Part shown: in pieces, positions 46,020 to 58,600 of the stretch
Layout of the letters: each line of letters opens with the position of its first letter
How positions within the stretch are numbered: the stretch's first letter is position 1
Assembly: GCA_001579985.1 (NCBI GenBank)
Contig: LRSR01002818.1
Coordinates: 1 to 61,093 of the forward strand
DNA length: 61,093 bases
Origin: Hypsibius dujardini
Taxonomy: Eukaryota; Tardigrada; Eutardigrada; Parachela; Hypsibiidae
Direction of reading: 5' to 3'
Translations under genes and position numbers: made by a program
Notes under the pieces: model-generated
Databases searched by the model: none
Told to the model about the DNA's origin: nothing
Seen by the model: only the letters and a program-made list of their open reading frames with translations

Positions 46020-47781
46020 TTTTAGAACTATTTTATCCACTTTATTTACATTAGTCATTCGGAAGGTCTTCTGATCGAGCGACCGAACAGTCGGGTTTAA
46101 TACACCTATACTCTGCTGCAGATGGGTCCTGCAAGAAGTCCCTCGAGTCAAAGGTGGCTGTTATACAATGAATGTCTCGTGTATGTCTCGAGTCTGCCCT
46201 CGAACTTGCAAATTTAAAGGAACATTTTCAAGGACCTGCAAAATGTTTGTGTGAGCCGGACAACATTTTGAGTTGTCACAGGATTTCTGGTACCTGGTTC
46301 CTGGTTCCTGGTCCTGGTTATATGTCATAGAATCCAGAGGAGCACGCACAGACCACTGCACCAACACACACATTGCACAAACAATAGAAATTCTTCCCTG
46401 CCGTGTGCTAATATTCACATAAATCGTTCCCCGTGAAAACGTAATAATAATCAACGGTCAGTACCTTAGCATTTTTATTATTGCTTAAACCTAAAACCAA
46501 CATTCAGTGGCAGCAATTTGATGATTTCGTTTTATTGTATGTGTGTTCCCGTGCCAATGTGCCAATTGAATTGATTATGTTGGGTCATATTTTTTTCTGA
46601 TATTCAAAATCTCATGTCCACTAGGGTCTATGTGCGAATAGTCGGGAGAAGAATTGTCGCCTGATGCGATTTGTCTGTAAGGACAAATTGTCGGGACACC
46701 CATGTGTCTGTTTACGAAATGCACCCGGATCTACGACTTCAGAGGTACAGTACGATATGTCGGTTTATGAGTTGTCTGAGAAATGACATATCGTAGCGCC
46801 ACATGATTGATGAGGCAATAACAAGTAAGGCTTGGTCGGGCTGCGCCATTTAACGTGTACCGCGCGGCAGGGTCTCGTTTAATGTTCTGACAAGTCGGAA
46901 CCAGGACCCTTCATGGTGGGCAAATGGGCAAAATGCATTTTTTTCGAAACGGAGTCTAAGATTCGACCTATGATTCCTTAGCATAGTGTAGTGATAGCAC
47001 GGTTCGGTTTTTAAACGCGCATAACTTATATCAATCAACGAATCAATCGCCCACACCAATGAACTGCGACCGTGGTTGCAACCGAGTCATGCCAACACTA
47101 CCAGTGAGCATTTCATTTTGAAGCTTGTGGGGGTCTCATTTCCGAGCCCCCCCCCCACTGCAGATTTCAAAACATTTTCAAAAAACTTCTGTTTCTATCA
47201 AATTCCTGATTTGTTGAGGTTCCATAAACGCAACTTAATTACAACTGCAAATGCGACATTGATAACATTCAAAAATGGTCAACATTTTATGAAAAACAAG
47301 TTTTTGAAACTGTTTTTACACTGCATTGGGGCACTTGCAAATCAAACACCCTTCCTCCAAGTTTCGAATTGATCAAGAATAATAGGCCGATTTTTGGGTT
47401 CACTTTTGAGAACAAATAGATTTAGCCCCTTTGCCCCCCCCCCCATATCCCCAGCCTTACCATGAGGGGTCCTGGTTCTGATTTGTAAGTACCCTAAACG
47501 CGCCCCTGTCGCGCGCTTAATGCGAGCGGCTAAAAGCTGTATGCAGGAATTTGTGCCAAGAGCAGAATTAGCTTCTCTGCTGCATAGAATTAAAAGCCAT
47601 TGTTCCTAGACCGATTGCAGCTGTGTATTGTGCCTGAAGCACATTGCAACCAACCTGCAGTCGGAGCTTCCCTTGCCGTCTATTATATGAAAGTCAAAGT
47701 ATATGATACCTCGTCCAATTGTAGTTATTATATTTTATTCGCCTTTGTGCCATCGATTTTGATGATTTAACAGTCCCGCCG
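46018..47781 (+). repeat. Segmental duplication unit A, copy 3
   Basis: Matches 74-1577 and 31.05-32.70 kb. It has the 46.7-46.96 kb segment (GTACAGTACGATATGTCGG) that copy 2 shares but copy 1 lacks, so copies 2 and 3 are closer to each other. No gene besides the exon at 47782. Confidence 0.85.
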
Positions 47782-48013
47782 ATGGAATTCTTCAGATCAC
47801 CGATTGGCGTAAGCCTAATTCTGCTAACGACGTTGTTCTTTGGGCTTAGCCGGGGCAATGACAATCTCTGTATCAGCGAAAGCTATGCCGGGCGGTGTGA
47901 CGACGACCTAGCATGCAGCCAGGTCTGTAAAGATGAGATTCGGGGTGGCGGAAAGTGCGGACCCTTTAAGGGCACCAAGATCTGCTACTGCGACGGATGC
48001 CCAAGCGCAACAG
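47782..48013 (+). CDS. Defensin-like (CSalphabeta) peptide exon, copy 3
   Basis: Same layout as copy 1: signal peptide of about 24 residues, then eight cysteines with identical spacing, including CxxxC and CxC. Amino-acid changes concentrate in the mature part (for example FRRMKICNC in copy 1, FKGTKICYC here), while the signal peptide is unchanged. The phase-1 donor GTAAAG is conserved. Downstream, past an inserted mariner, is propeller copy 4, to which it could be spliced. Without that splice the frame stops at 48054. Secreted antimicrobial or binding peptide by fold; the target is unknown. Confidence 0.75.
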
Positions 48014-48148
48014 GTAAAGAAACGGAGGCATCTTCAAATAAACTTCATAAATAAACAATTGTTGTTTTTATCGAAACTGCTGAATGAATAATTTTTATTA
48101 CTAGTGTGCCCATGTGACACGGTTTAAAAAGCGTGAAATGTGATGCTA

Positions 48149-49499
48149 CGAGGGGCAAACTGAAAGTAATGTCACCCCCCTTTTTAAAATGAGCGTAGAG
48201 CAGGTATTGAAATTCTGCTCATACAGAAGGACAGAGGAGAGACAGACGACCTAGATAAAAAATAAGTAGGGCAGCGAGTGGCAGGAGAGAGGCGAGACAG
48301 ACGAGCGGGCACAGGCTACTTTCAGCAGCTCACTTTATTCACGAGCCTCACCATGGTTAAATGCACTTCTGCTCTTCGAGCATCTGTCTTCCATGACTTT
48401 AAAAATGGCCTCACACCTAGCCAATGCCTTGTCCGCCTGCAGAAAACTTTCGCAGGAGAATCTATTCCATCCAAACGCACCATTCAACGGTGCTTTTCTG
48501 ATATGCGTGCTGGGAAAAGCGTGCTGGAAGATTTACCTCGCACTGGAAGACGCCCGATAGCTGTAACTCCTGAAAAAATTATTGCCGTCCGTGATTTCGT
48601 CATAGATCATTCCCATGCTTCATGCGCCTAGAGACGCCATGCCGTAAACATCGGTTCGTCACAGTGTACAGCCATTTTGAAGTGGGAGTGGAGCATGAAA
48701 AAAATTTGCTCTCGATGGGTCCCTCGTACGCTCACGGCGGACCCAAAGCAAGTCCGGTTAGTTTTCTGCCAAAATTTGATCAACGACTTCGGCGGAGAGG
48801 ACGAACGACGGTTGAAAGAGATCGTAACAGGTGACGAGATGTGGGGGTATTACTATGATCCGCTTAAAAAACGTCAATCGATGGAATGGGTCAAGAAAAC
48901 AGATCCAAGGCCACTGAAAGTGCGACGTTCTCGAAGCGTGCGCAAGACTATGTTCATTGTTTTCTTTAATTCTTCCGGAGTGTTCTCCATTTGGAAGCTC
49001 GTTCCCACATCAGGCAGGAGGACCATCAATGCTGCCTATTACGTGAAAACCTGCTTGAAGAAGCTCGTGCGGAAACTGAGGAAAAAACGAGGAAAGATCG
49101 GACTTCGAGGCCTGAAACTGCACCACGATAACGCCAGCAGCCACACCTGCAGCTTGACTATCGATTTTCTGCAGCAAGAAGGGCTCAAACTTTTGCCGCA
49201 CCCCCTGTACTCGCCCGACCTCTCACCATGTGATTTTTATTTATTTCCTAAACTGAAAGAATCTTTGCGTGGGAAAGCTGTTCGACACGGAAAAGGAACT
49301 TGATGCAGCCGTGCACTGCCGCCTCCGGGAGCTCTCCAAGAATGAATTTTCACCCGTCTTTCGAGCTTTGCTTTCACGATGTGAAAAGTGCATTCAGTTT
49401 GGAGGGGACTACTTCGAAGGAAGATGAAATAAAATTGCAATTAGTAATTACCAGTAATTTTCAAAAAAGGGGGTGACATTACTTTCAGTTTGCCCCTCG
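48149..49499 (+). mobile_element. Mariner element, DD34D
   Basis: Inverted repeats of about 36 bp (CGAGGGGCAAACTGAAAGTA at the left, complement at the right) are flanked by TA at 48147-48148 and 49500-49501. The unoccupied site is in unit A copy 1 at 1942-1943, where the same flanks meet. The 1351 bp length is that of a complete mariner. It is inserted in the intron presumed between the defensin-like exon and propeller copy 4. Confidence 0.95.
48353..49427 (+). pseudogene. Mariner transposase, two frameshifts
   Basis: The ATG at 48353 starts the paired helix-turn-helix DNA-binding half (KRTIQRCFSDM, then DLPRTGRRP). The catalytic half lies in another frame. It has the mariner WVPRTL motif, first Asp in VTGDEMWGYYYD, second in LHHDNASSH and third in YSPDLSPCDFYLF, with 34 residues between the last two (DD34D). 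The frame changes near 48625 and again near 49290, after which the C-terminus continues to TGA 49425-49427. The catalytic residues are intact but the reading frame is broken. Confidence 0.92.
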
Positions 49500-49501
49500 T
49501 A

Positions 49502-49845
49502 TTTGAATTTTGTTCAAAATAAATCTTTAATTTGGTAAACTGATTTCGTAAAAATGAAATAACTTCCCAAATTTCACAAACTTCACATCACTTTTCGCAG
49601 AGATTTTTAGACCGTGCCATGTCATGTTCGGAATCAGTGTGATTTTGCCCTTAGGTTAGTTGGTACTCGAGATTTTTCGCTAATTTAAAAATGACTTTTT
49701 AGGCTTATTGGAAAGAGTAAATCTTTTCCTATGTCACCACGGAAACCATATTTAAAAAAAATGTTTGAATGTCTAAAACCAGTCGAAACGCAGTACCGAA
49801 GCCCGGCTGTGAGTACAGCAAACAGACATCAGCGCCTGTGGCCGA
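49502..49845 (+). repeat. Shared tail block, copy 4 (shortened)
   Basis: Matches 1.95-1.99 and then 2.55-2.83 kb (also 24.25-24.53 kb), with about 550 bp missing between them. It ends at about 49840, where it joins coil sequence of the propeller gene mid-exon. Confidence 0.75.
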
Positions 49846-52412
49846 GCCAAGCCAAGCCGAATCGCTGTATCAAACGAAGCTCCACGACGTGTCCGCCAGC
49901 CTTTTATTGGTAACCAAAAAGTTGGCGACCTTGTCAGGCAATTTTGCCGCTCACACACTTAACCTCACTCAATCCAATTCTTTGATGTGACAAAGACTGA
50001 CAGACATGTCCGACACAATCTCCCGATCAGAAACGTTCTGGAAAGGAAAGATGGCCACAATGTGGGACATCCTGTTGGGTCCGACTGGAACTGCCAGACG
50101 AACCATTGATCGATTGACCTTACTGGAGTCTTCAGCAAGAAAGAAGTTTACCAATATTTCGGACGAGAAAACGTTGACGGATATTTTTACAGTGGTAACG
50201 CCAGCTGAAACGGATCCGAATATTAGAAGAAACCGTGGAGGATTTCTGGTGTTCGCGCAAGGACGATCGCTCTGGAAATTGCCTGGGGAAGATGTCGGCG
50301 AGACGAGAGAACTTTCAAACATTTCCGGAGAAATAAATAAAGCAGTTACAGTGGATTGCGTCAACCATCATCTCTACTGGACAAATGAGCCCACGGGAAT
50401 TAGACGTTCTCGGTATGATGGCTCAGACAATCATCTGGTCGTCAAAAAAGGTAAAATACGTCATGACAAATAGACTCATTTGGTGGCATTTTCTGGAGCG
50501 CGATACTGATTATGGCATCGATTTGCATTTCTAGGAATGTATTTGGGATTGGCCGTAGACTTTGTGTCCGGAAATATCTTTTGGGTTCAATGCGGCGTCA
50601 TTCTTGTGGCAAAGATGAGTCACCTGGAGGATGGACACAAAACTATCATTTCACATGCGGAAATCAACAGATATTCAGCGCTTGCCGTGCATCCTACCCG
50701 CGGGTAAGTTAATGAAGCGATTGACCTTCAACTAAGCAACCACTTTTTGAGTTATGGGATAATAAATACAGTAAAACTTTTAATTAGTTTCCTGAGCGTT
50801 TACCAAAATATCTTGCTCATGGTATTAGCAGTTGTCATGCACTGATTGCCTTTGCAGTCAGGGATCGCAATTTAAATTGCGTCAACAGGTACAGTATTCT
50901 CCCGACTCAAGGGACAGCTAAGCTCCCCCTCGAGTCACACACCGGTCCAAATATACGGTACGATGTTCACACGCTCGGCCATAAAACTGTCCTTTGAAGT
51001 CGGGAGAGAAAAAAAAGGCGAATCGAGTCCTCTAAAGTTTATTCGTCTGGGGATAGTTGTCTGACATATTCAACCTCGACCGGTATTCACTTAAAATCTG
51101 GATCTCGAGGAAATCTAAATCTCACCTTAATAAGTTGAAGTTCACTTGCAGTAATTTTGCTGATGTGCACAACATCAGAAAGTCAAAAGCAATTACGCAG
51201 TGGCCCTAAGAATATAACAAATATTAAAATATTATTGTGTTCGTGCTCTTCGATTGATTCCCAATCAAAATGCAACACCTGGAAAAGTTGCCGCGTCAAA
51301 TATTAATTTTGAACCATCAGTTAAATACAGAGATGATGAAATTACAGCAGTGCCATCAAGAGAGTCATTGCAGTTTTGGAACCACCGCTGGATCATCTCG
51401 TTATTGTAATCCACAGAAACAGAAACCGATGAAGAATTTGCCCTGAATTTATTGCTGTCCTGTCCGAAGAAGAGTTTACAATAAAGAATTTATTGCCGCC
51501 ATCTCAATCACTATTATACATTTGCAGTTCAATCTACTGGTCACACTCCCAAACAACAATCGAGACTGCCTCCATGGATGGAAGTAATCGTCAAGTCTGG
51601 GTCACTGGAGTCTGGGCCGAGTCTCTGGCTTTGGATTACGAAGCAAACGACCTTTACTGGGCAGACTGGAGTAAGTTGACTTGGTTGTCAAAACACGAAC
51701 TCGTTTACAGCCGAAGGTCCGTTAGTGTTTGTCCTGCACTTAACCGTTTCTTTGGACACGTTTATGTCCGCATCCGTCAATGTAACTGACAATGCAACAG
51801 ACTGATGGAATGTCCGGCCGTCATAGTTGAGCGAAATATAATCTGCCGCAATGTGAACTAATCGAATGTACTGAAACAAAGTGTCTGCTAATTATTGGTC
51901 CAATCATTTCTGCAGAGACTGGAAATATCGAATGCATTTCGTTGAATGGAGGAGGCAAACGAATTGTCTCCGCTCAAGGAAGTGCGGGGAAATACTCTTG
52001 GGGCATCTCATTGTCGGGAGGACGCGTTTACTGGTCGTCCTACTTTCCAACGTAACTCAATATTGCTAGCTAGTCCTGGAATTGTTCTTCTTTAATCCGC
52101 GTTCTGTTGCAGTGACACCTTGAATAGTATCACCAAAAGTGGATCGACAATGAAGCAACATTCCCTTCCAGCCGGACGGGACGAGATTAGGAACTTACTC
52201 GGAATTGTTTTTGTGCCAGAAGAGTGCCCCAAATGTACGTTCAATTAAAACCATTCAATTTATACCTCGATTCACAGCCTAGTTACATTTTCCTTTTAGT
52301 GAGCAATGCATGCGCTGTTTCCAACGGAGGATGTCCTTTCATCTGTCTGCCTCACCCGGGAAATAACAAGAAATGTGTCTGCCCTGACGACAATTCATCC
52401 TGCACTTCATAA
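49846..52412 (+). pseudogene. Coil-propeller-EGF gene, copy 4 (in-frame stop)
   Basis: Exons: about 49846-50450, 50535-50703, 51528-51670, 51916-52051, 52113-52234 and 52300-52412 (TAA). The coil starts abruptly at QAESLYQTKLHDVSASLL, because a duplication breakpoint lies at its left edge. TGA at 49988-49990 stands where copy 2 has CGA, a single transition. After that, all blades and the EGF are open (HHLYWTNEP, NIFWVQCG, SIYWSHSQ, DLYWADW, VYWSS, NGGCPFICLPHPG, CVCPDD). Splice sites are all GT-AG and in phase. The optional exon 3b is frameshifted. One point mutation apart, this copy could be active, with a defensin-like head from 47.8 kb. Confidence 0.85.
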
Positions 52413-52559
52413 AATCTTTAGCAGTTCTTCCCAATTTGTTGGACAAACTTCCGTCGCAGATTTTTTTATCTTTGTTCGGTTGTTTTCACGATCCAAAATT
52501 TTAATCGCATTCGAACTGAAATTCTTCGGCATACTCTAGCTTGATTATATTTCTAAGAG

Positions 52560-54940
52560 AATCAACCTACTGATTCGTTTTTCAATTATTCATTGAATTA
52601 TGAAAAAACTGAACTAAATGGGTTAGTAATTAGATTTATTTGAGAAATACGACGAGCAACGAAATGTGTCCGACGATTTCGGTCAAAATTGAAAACTAAT
52701 AGAAAAACTACAACTAAATTTTTTTTTCATCTGTTATTTAGTAAAACAAGAAACTGAACTAAACTGGCAAGTTAATGAAAATTTAATTGAAAAATAAAAC
52801 AGACAACTAAAATTGTTCTGCCCATTTCGACCAAAACTACAAACTATAAAATGTTGGTTATATTTGGCGATAAGGTGGTTTTGCAATGAAAATTGTCGCT
52901 ATTTCAACTTTGCAGACATCAAAGAGGATTAATCAAATGAGGCAGTTTCAAATAGAAATAGACTTTTTGTTAGGCCCCCGTGCGTGACAAACTTTTGTGT
53001 TAAAGTGGGGTTTTTTTCCTTTTTTTCAAAAAAGAAATCCGGCTCATTCATCCATCCAAAAAAATTTAACGTAATTTCGTACAACAGTTCTTGCATTTTT
53101 CTTTGAGTCATTTGGCATAATATTTGGACGACTAATAGTATATCGAAGCGAAAAAAATCAGTAAAGCTGAAGCATGTGAACTGCTTATTGACTGCTATTA
53201 CCAATTGGTGCACTAGAAATAAGTAGGAGGAGCTATAGCTCACTAAATTTTCTCATTGATGTATCTACGTAGATCGACAAATGGAAATGCCTGAGTATCG
53301 GCGGACTGCGTCGGACTGCGTGTCTCCCCGTAGAATATGGCTTAGTCTGGCTCTTCTTATATATCCTCTTTGCCTAAAACCCGCCACTGCACACACCCTC
53401 TACAAATTTAATTGTACTTCGATTGACATTTGACACAATCATCGGATTGTTTTTGGAAGCCAGGTGTCGGAGCTGCATGTCAACCATTATTCAAATTTTG
53501 CGATAAAAGATAAACTTCAAGTTAAAAGAAGTTGTTTATCCTTGGACGCGAGATGCATGCAACCTTGCCTTAACCGAGTTAAAGCCATACAATGGCAGAC
53601 TTAAATGGCTCAACTCAAGTTCATGATATGTGCCCATTGTCCACATGTCTAATTTAAAATCATCATACATGAATTAATCAACGAAATATAGAATAAAAAG
53701 AATAAGCTCAAAGACTTATTTTGCGCCAAAAATAATACTTAAAACGATTATAATAATAATAATTGAAATTAATTTACCCCAAGAATAGGCCAACCTAATA
53801 ATTATAATACTCCAGGAATAGGCCAAAAGAATTATTTTACGCTCAACATGTGAGCATTTTCCTTTGCAATTTCAGCGGTATAAGTTCGACCCTAATAAAA
53901 AAATGTTTAGTCTTTGTCCGACCAGAATTCCTCCCACAATCGTGACACACAAAACCATGTCCTTCACACATAAAAAAAGTCTGAAGATGCATTTTTTGTC
54001 AGCCCCAGAATTTTATTTATGGGTGGCGAAGAATTTTGTGTGAGACTTATACAGCACAAATACAAAAAATGTCTGCAGCGGACTTTTAATGTCCTAGATT
54101 AAGGGTGACATTTTCGTCCGTAAAAGTGTGAGTTTCTGTCCGCGCCGAAATCGGGACACATTAAAACTCGTATTACGGCGATTTACTGATCACAGCATTC
54201 ACAGACGCAAAATAATTTAATATACAAGAGCGAGCGCATGTATAAAAACAGAAACCAAAACAGGAAGCGAAATTGCTTGTGTGCCGCGTTGCTGTGAACG
54301 GAAAGCAAAACAACATCCGCAATGGTGCGCTGTCCGTTAACAGTCCCACCACACTGGCGTCCATAACCAAATTAACGAGGCCGCCCTTACTTTTCGTTCG
54401 TTACTCCGTCTGTGTTTATTGTTTACAAGATCGGGCTGACGGTAGCGTCGATGTGAACATTGCCGAAACCCCAACCGATTTTACCGCTTAAATTATAGTG
54501 CTTCCTAGAAGGCGGACTTGCTTATGGCACAGGTACATGTAGAGTATTCAAGTCCGAACCCAAGAACTCAATAAACCCTGTGCAATAGATACAATGCACC
54601 ACATAGATTGTAGTGTAATAATGCAATGACCGTTCACGGTCATGCAAATCGGGGGTAACTCGCTCCTGCATCGCAGATTTACAAAGCTGTTTTAAGGAGA
54701 TTTTGCCAAAATAATCAGCTTTGATCCGACGCTATATTTATTAACTAATTATTTATTTATCCATGCACTGGCTGGTGCCACAATTTATGCACGGTGACGA
54801 CCGTGGTTCAAGGAAAATGTCGGGGGGGGGGTGGAGGAGAACGGCAATGTCTCGATTGTTGCAATAAAACCGGAAGCAACTTTGCAACAAAAGAGACAAA
54901 TATTACGCAGGCAGCACCGTCATTTATGATGTCATCACGT
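52560..54940. other. Long stretch with no recognisable gene
   Basis: 52.56-52.86 kb still matches the flank after the copy 1 EGF exon (16.78-17.06 kb). Beyond it is AT-rich unique sequence with only short frames. A 104-codon minus-strand frame at 52.93-53.24 kb has no motif I know. Confidence 0.5.
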
Positions 54941-54942
54941 CA

Positions 54943-54954
54943 CGACAGACAGTC

Positions 54955-54999
<45 letters not shown>
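54943..54999. repeat. (GACA)n microsatellite
   Basis: About 14 GACA units with minor variation. Confidence 0.95.
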
Positions 55000-55001
<2 letters not shown>

Positions 55002-55204
55002 TGAACCGACAATAAGCCAACCACGCACGTGGCACACGAAGACTTATTGTAAAGACTTCCTATTTCTCCAAGTCCAGAAGTGATTGCGGCAACGTAGCAT
55101 TTTCCTCCATCGCACGATATGTTTGTCATTTTAACAGAGGTAAAATCCATGCAGCTAGTTGATGGATGTGAATCAGAGCAGCTGATACATACGTACAGAT
55201 GCAC

Positions 55205-55372
55205 ATACAGACAGACATAGATGCAGGAAGTCCCTCGAGTCAGCAGTGGCTGCCACATGTCTCGAGTCTGTCCTCGGACTCGCAAATTTGAAGGAGCATT
55301 TTCCAGGACCTGCAGAATTTTTACATGCGCCGGACAACATTTTGAGTCGTCACAGAGTTCCTGGTACAAGGT
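55205..55372 (+). repeat. Fourth, diverged copy of the CTCGAGTC segment of unit A
   Basis: Matches 188-330, 31.06-31.21 and 46.12-46.28 kb. A plus-strand frame reading KSLESAVAATCLESVLGLAN is kept open here and in copy 1 but broken in the others, so coding is possible but unproven. Confidence 0.65.
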
Positions 55373-55691
55373 ACAAGTATTTGTAGCAGCAACTCCCAAG
55401 TGAAGCATGTGTTCGCGCTTTCCGTGATTCTAATCTTATTCTGTGTGGAAAGAAACACGACCTTGACGCTCTTCTTCAGAATTTTCAGATGCAATCAAGT
55501 GATATGACCACCACGGTCTGGACCGAAACAACGTACAGGCACACCGTGTCTGTCAAGCAACAGTTTTCGCTCAGAGTATTATCGCAATACCTCCAAACTT
55601 CTGCTGGTACTTGTGGGGGAATTCATCCATTTATACCAAGCTTCCAAAACAACAACGATTTTTGTATCCGATCTACGTAGTTGTCTTTGGC

Positions 55692-58600
55692 ATGGCAAGT
55701 CCTGCACCCAATCCCCATCGTAGGACTGACTGTGGGAGCGCAGCAACGTCTCTAGTACGTCCATTCTTGGCCATGTTTATACTATTCATCCACTTTCACA
55801 ACATCTATACAACGGCTGCAGGAAGTAACGAGTCTGATGCGTCCTTAGATCCACCAAACGGAGTCCTATTTGAGGGAGATATATTGGGAATGAATTCCGA
55901 AAATATTTTTGGCGCCGATGTATGAAGGATCATTGTCATTTTTTTCTTACAATGAGTCGGCATGAGATATGAAAAACCGATCAGCCTGAACGTTTTTTGT
56001 TACATAATGAACCAAATATCTCACCTGGTCCCGGCGGTAGAAATTGCGGAATTTCCGGAATGCCGGTCTCGACGTCCATGTAATAAGATGGTTGATTACA
56101 TGATTTATACACTATTTTGCTGACACCAACCGATTTTAAATTAATTTTTAGATGGAATAGAGCCCAGCACCGTTTATTTTAACTTTTTTCTACGCTTGAG
56201 ACGTTTTGATGTAGAATGAAATAATTCCATCGCAAGCCTATAAATCAAACAATCGACCGTTGAATTGCATGGACGCCCGAAACGGCATTCCAGTGCTTCC
56301 GAAATTTCCAGTGCTTCCGAAATTTCCACCACCAATTACCATAACTGATGAATTGTATTTCAAAAAGTGTTATATCGTATTCGTAATTTGTAAAAACAAC
56401 ATTCAGGCTGAGTAGCGTGTCATATCCCATGCCGAATCCTTATTATTAACATATCTAATGCTAGGTCTGATAGTTTAAGGGTCAAAGAAACGGAATTATG
56501 GATGAAGCCTATCTTTGGCCCGGCGGAATTGTACCATATCGGTGTCCAACGTTCCTGTGTGAGTTATGACGAGACGTCCTTGGTTCTTATACTGCAATAT
56601 TACATTGGTTCTTACTGCGTGTACGTCGCCGTGGAACGAAAGCTCGCACTACGGCAAGCAATGAACGAGATGGAAAACGCGACATGCGTCAAATTCGTCG
56701 AGCATACTAACCCACGAGATTATATTAATATCGATCAAGTATTCAGAGCAGGGTAAGTGGAAATTGAGGAACCGCTGGAACGGTGTTCCTTTGAATGAGA
56801 GAACAAAAATTGTATTTATTATGTGAACTGAGCAAAAGCATTCCCCACCCATTTAAGTGTTATTCAATGATCGGACGTCAGAATCAAGGCCGCCAGCCGC
56901 TCAACCTTGAGTCCGGTGAGAAATTGTTCATTATATTTTAATAAAATTAAGCCGTTCGTTTTTTTTAACTAATAATGCATCGTATTGTTACAGGATGTTG
57001 GACGAAAAGCACCATTCAACACGAGCTAATGCATGCTTTGGGTAATTTTGCTACATCCCTACAAATTTTTTCTCTAACTCGTTCAATAATGTTAGGTGTT
57101 TATCTGGTTGTCGTTCTGTTAGGATTTTTTCATGAACACGCCAGAGCCGACCGCGACGAATACATCGAGATTGTTTCAGCCAACATTGAAAGAGGTAAAT
57201 TTCTAACCGCATACACAACCTAACCAGCGTATTGTCATTTGAAAGCAAGATAAAGAGAGTGATGGCGACCCTTGAAGTGCTGGGGGTTGTAATACTAATT
57301 TTGCCTGAGCCCTGGAACATCCCCCCGAACCCTCTTTCATCCGAGATAATGTAATGAAGAACCAAGGATGCCTTAAGTGACAGATTTACCGTTGGGCTGG
57401 CTGGGTCGTTGCGCCAGTTGTCGAGAATAACACCCGAGCGGAGGGGGAACAAACATTCTGGGCTTTTTACATGTTAAAGCATGCACCCCCCCCCCCCCAG
57501 CGACGGGCCAAGGGGAGGGCCCAATAGTTTTTAGCGACCCCTAATTATTTTGTTACCTTTTTATTTTTGCGACCTCTTCCTCCTCCGGCTTAGGATACAA
57601 ATTCTCCCTCGCTATGCCCCTTCTTGTCCCCTCCCACTTTCGGTTTTTTCGATGTTGACCGCTGTTCCCAAACTTGATAAATTGAAGATTGGTTTTTTCA
57701 GAAAGCTTCAAGTTTCCTTTTCAGAAAAAAATTGAAACTCTAAATTTTGGACTCTGGCTCGCACGATTTTTGAACGAAGAGACAAAACGCCCGCATTTTT
57801 TTCACCCCTTCTACGAAAATTATTAAGTTTGTTATAATCACTCAAAGGGACATTTGTTAGCATTCGTAAATTCAAATATAGCCGCACAGGGGGAAGGGAA
57901 GGGGACTTGTAGCTTAAGTCTCCCCGGCTAGCTCGCCTCCCCCTCCCCCGCCTCCCAAGCTTGCCCTCCCATTCGGGTCAACCTTAATTTCCTGATTCAC
58001 CATTGAATGTGAACAAGGCATCCGATCCGCTGCTAGATACTTAATTCTCAATCAATCAACAATAGGGAACATTTTTCTACCCCAGTCTGGGGTATTTGTG
58101 GCCATTGGCGTCAGTAGTGTAATGAACCTCTGCCATTTGGTGGGACAACTACTGTTAGAAAACATTCAACAATGACGTCAGTGTCTGATATTAGGCGACC
58201 TTACCCCCTAACTCCCGTCAGAGCTCGTCAGAAATTCCTAGACCCCTTGTTCTGCAAAGACTGACGTCAGCTCAAGCCGACACCCATACATCTGCAAGAA
58301 CTTATCCAGTATTGCAAACACATTTTTTACTGAAACCAGATTGAAAGCAAGTATTAAGAAAGCATGTCCGTATCATCGGCCTCCAAATCCGGGCGAGAGT
58401 CTCGATAAGGTTTGATCAACTCAACGTAGAGAGAAGGTTCCTTTTTGTCTGCGAAAAATAATTATTGGCAAAGCGTGTTCGACAACTTTGCCACAAACTT
58501 AACATGGCACTTCTACCCTACCTGTTTAAGCGTCATCGTTCCGTCGAGATTTTTTTCATTGAACTGATGGAGAATACCATAAAAAGCTCATAAAGAATAA

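Noticed and set aside
57051-57452. 133-codon minus-strand frame
   Set aside because: Overlaps the astacin zinc-binding exon antisense; no motif.
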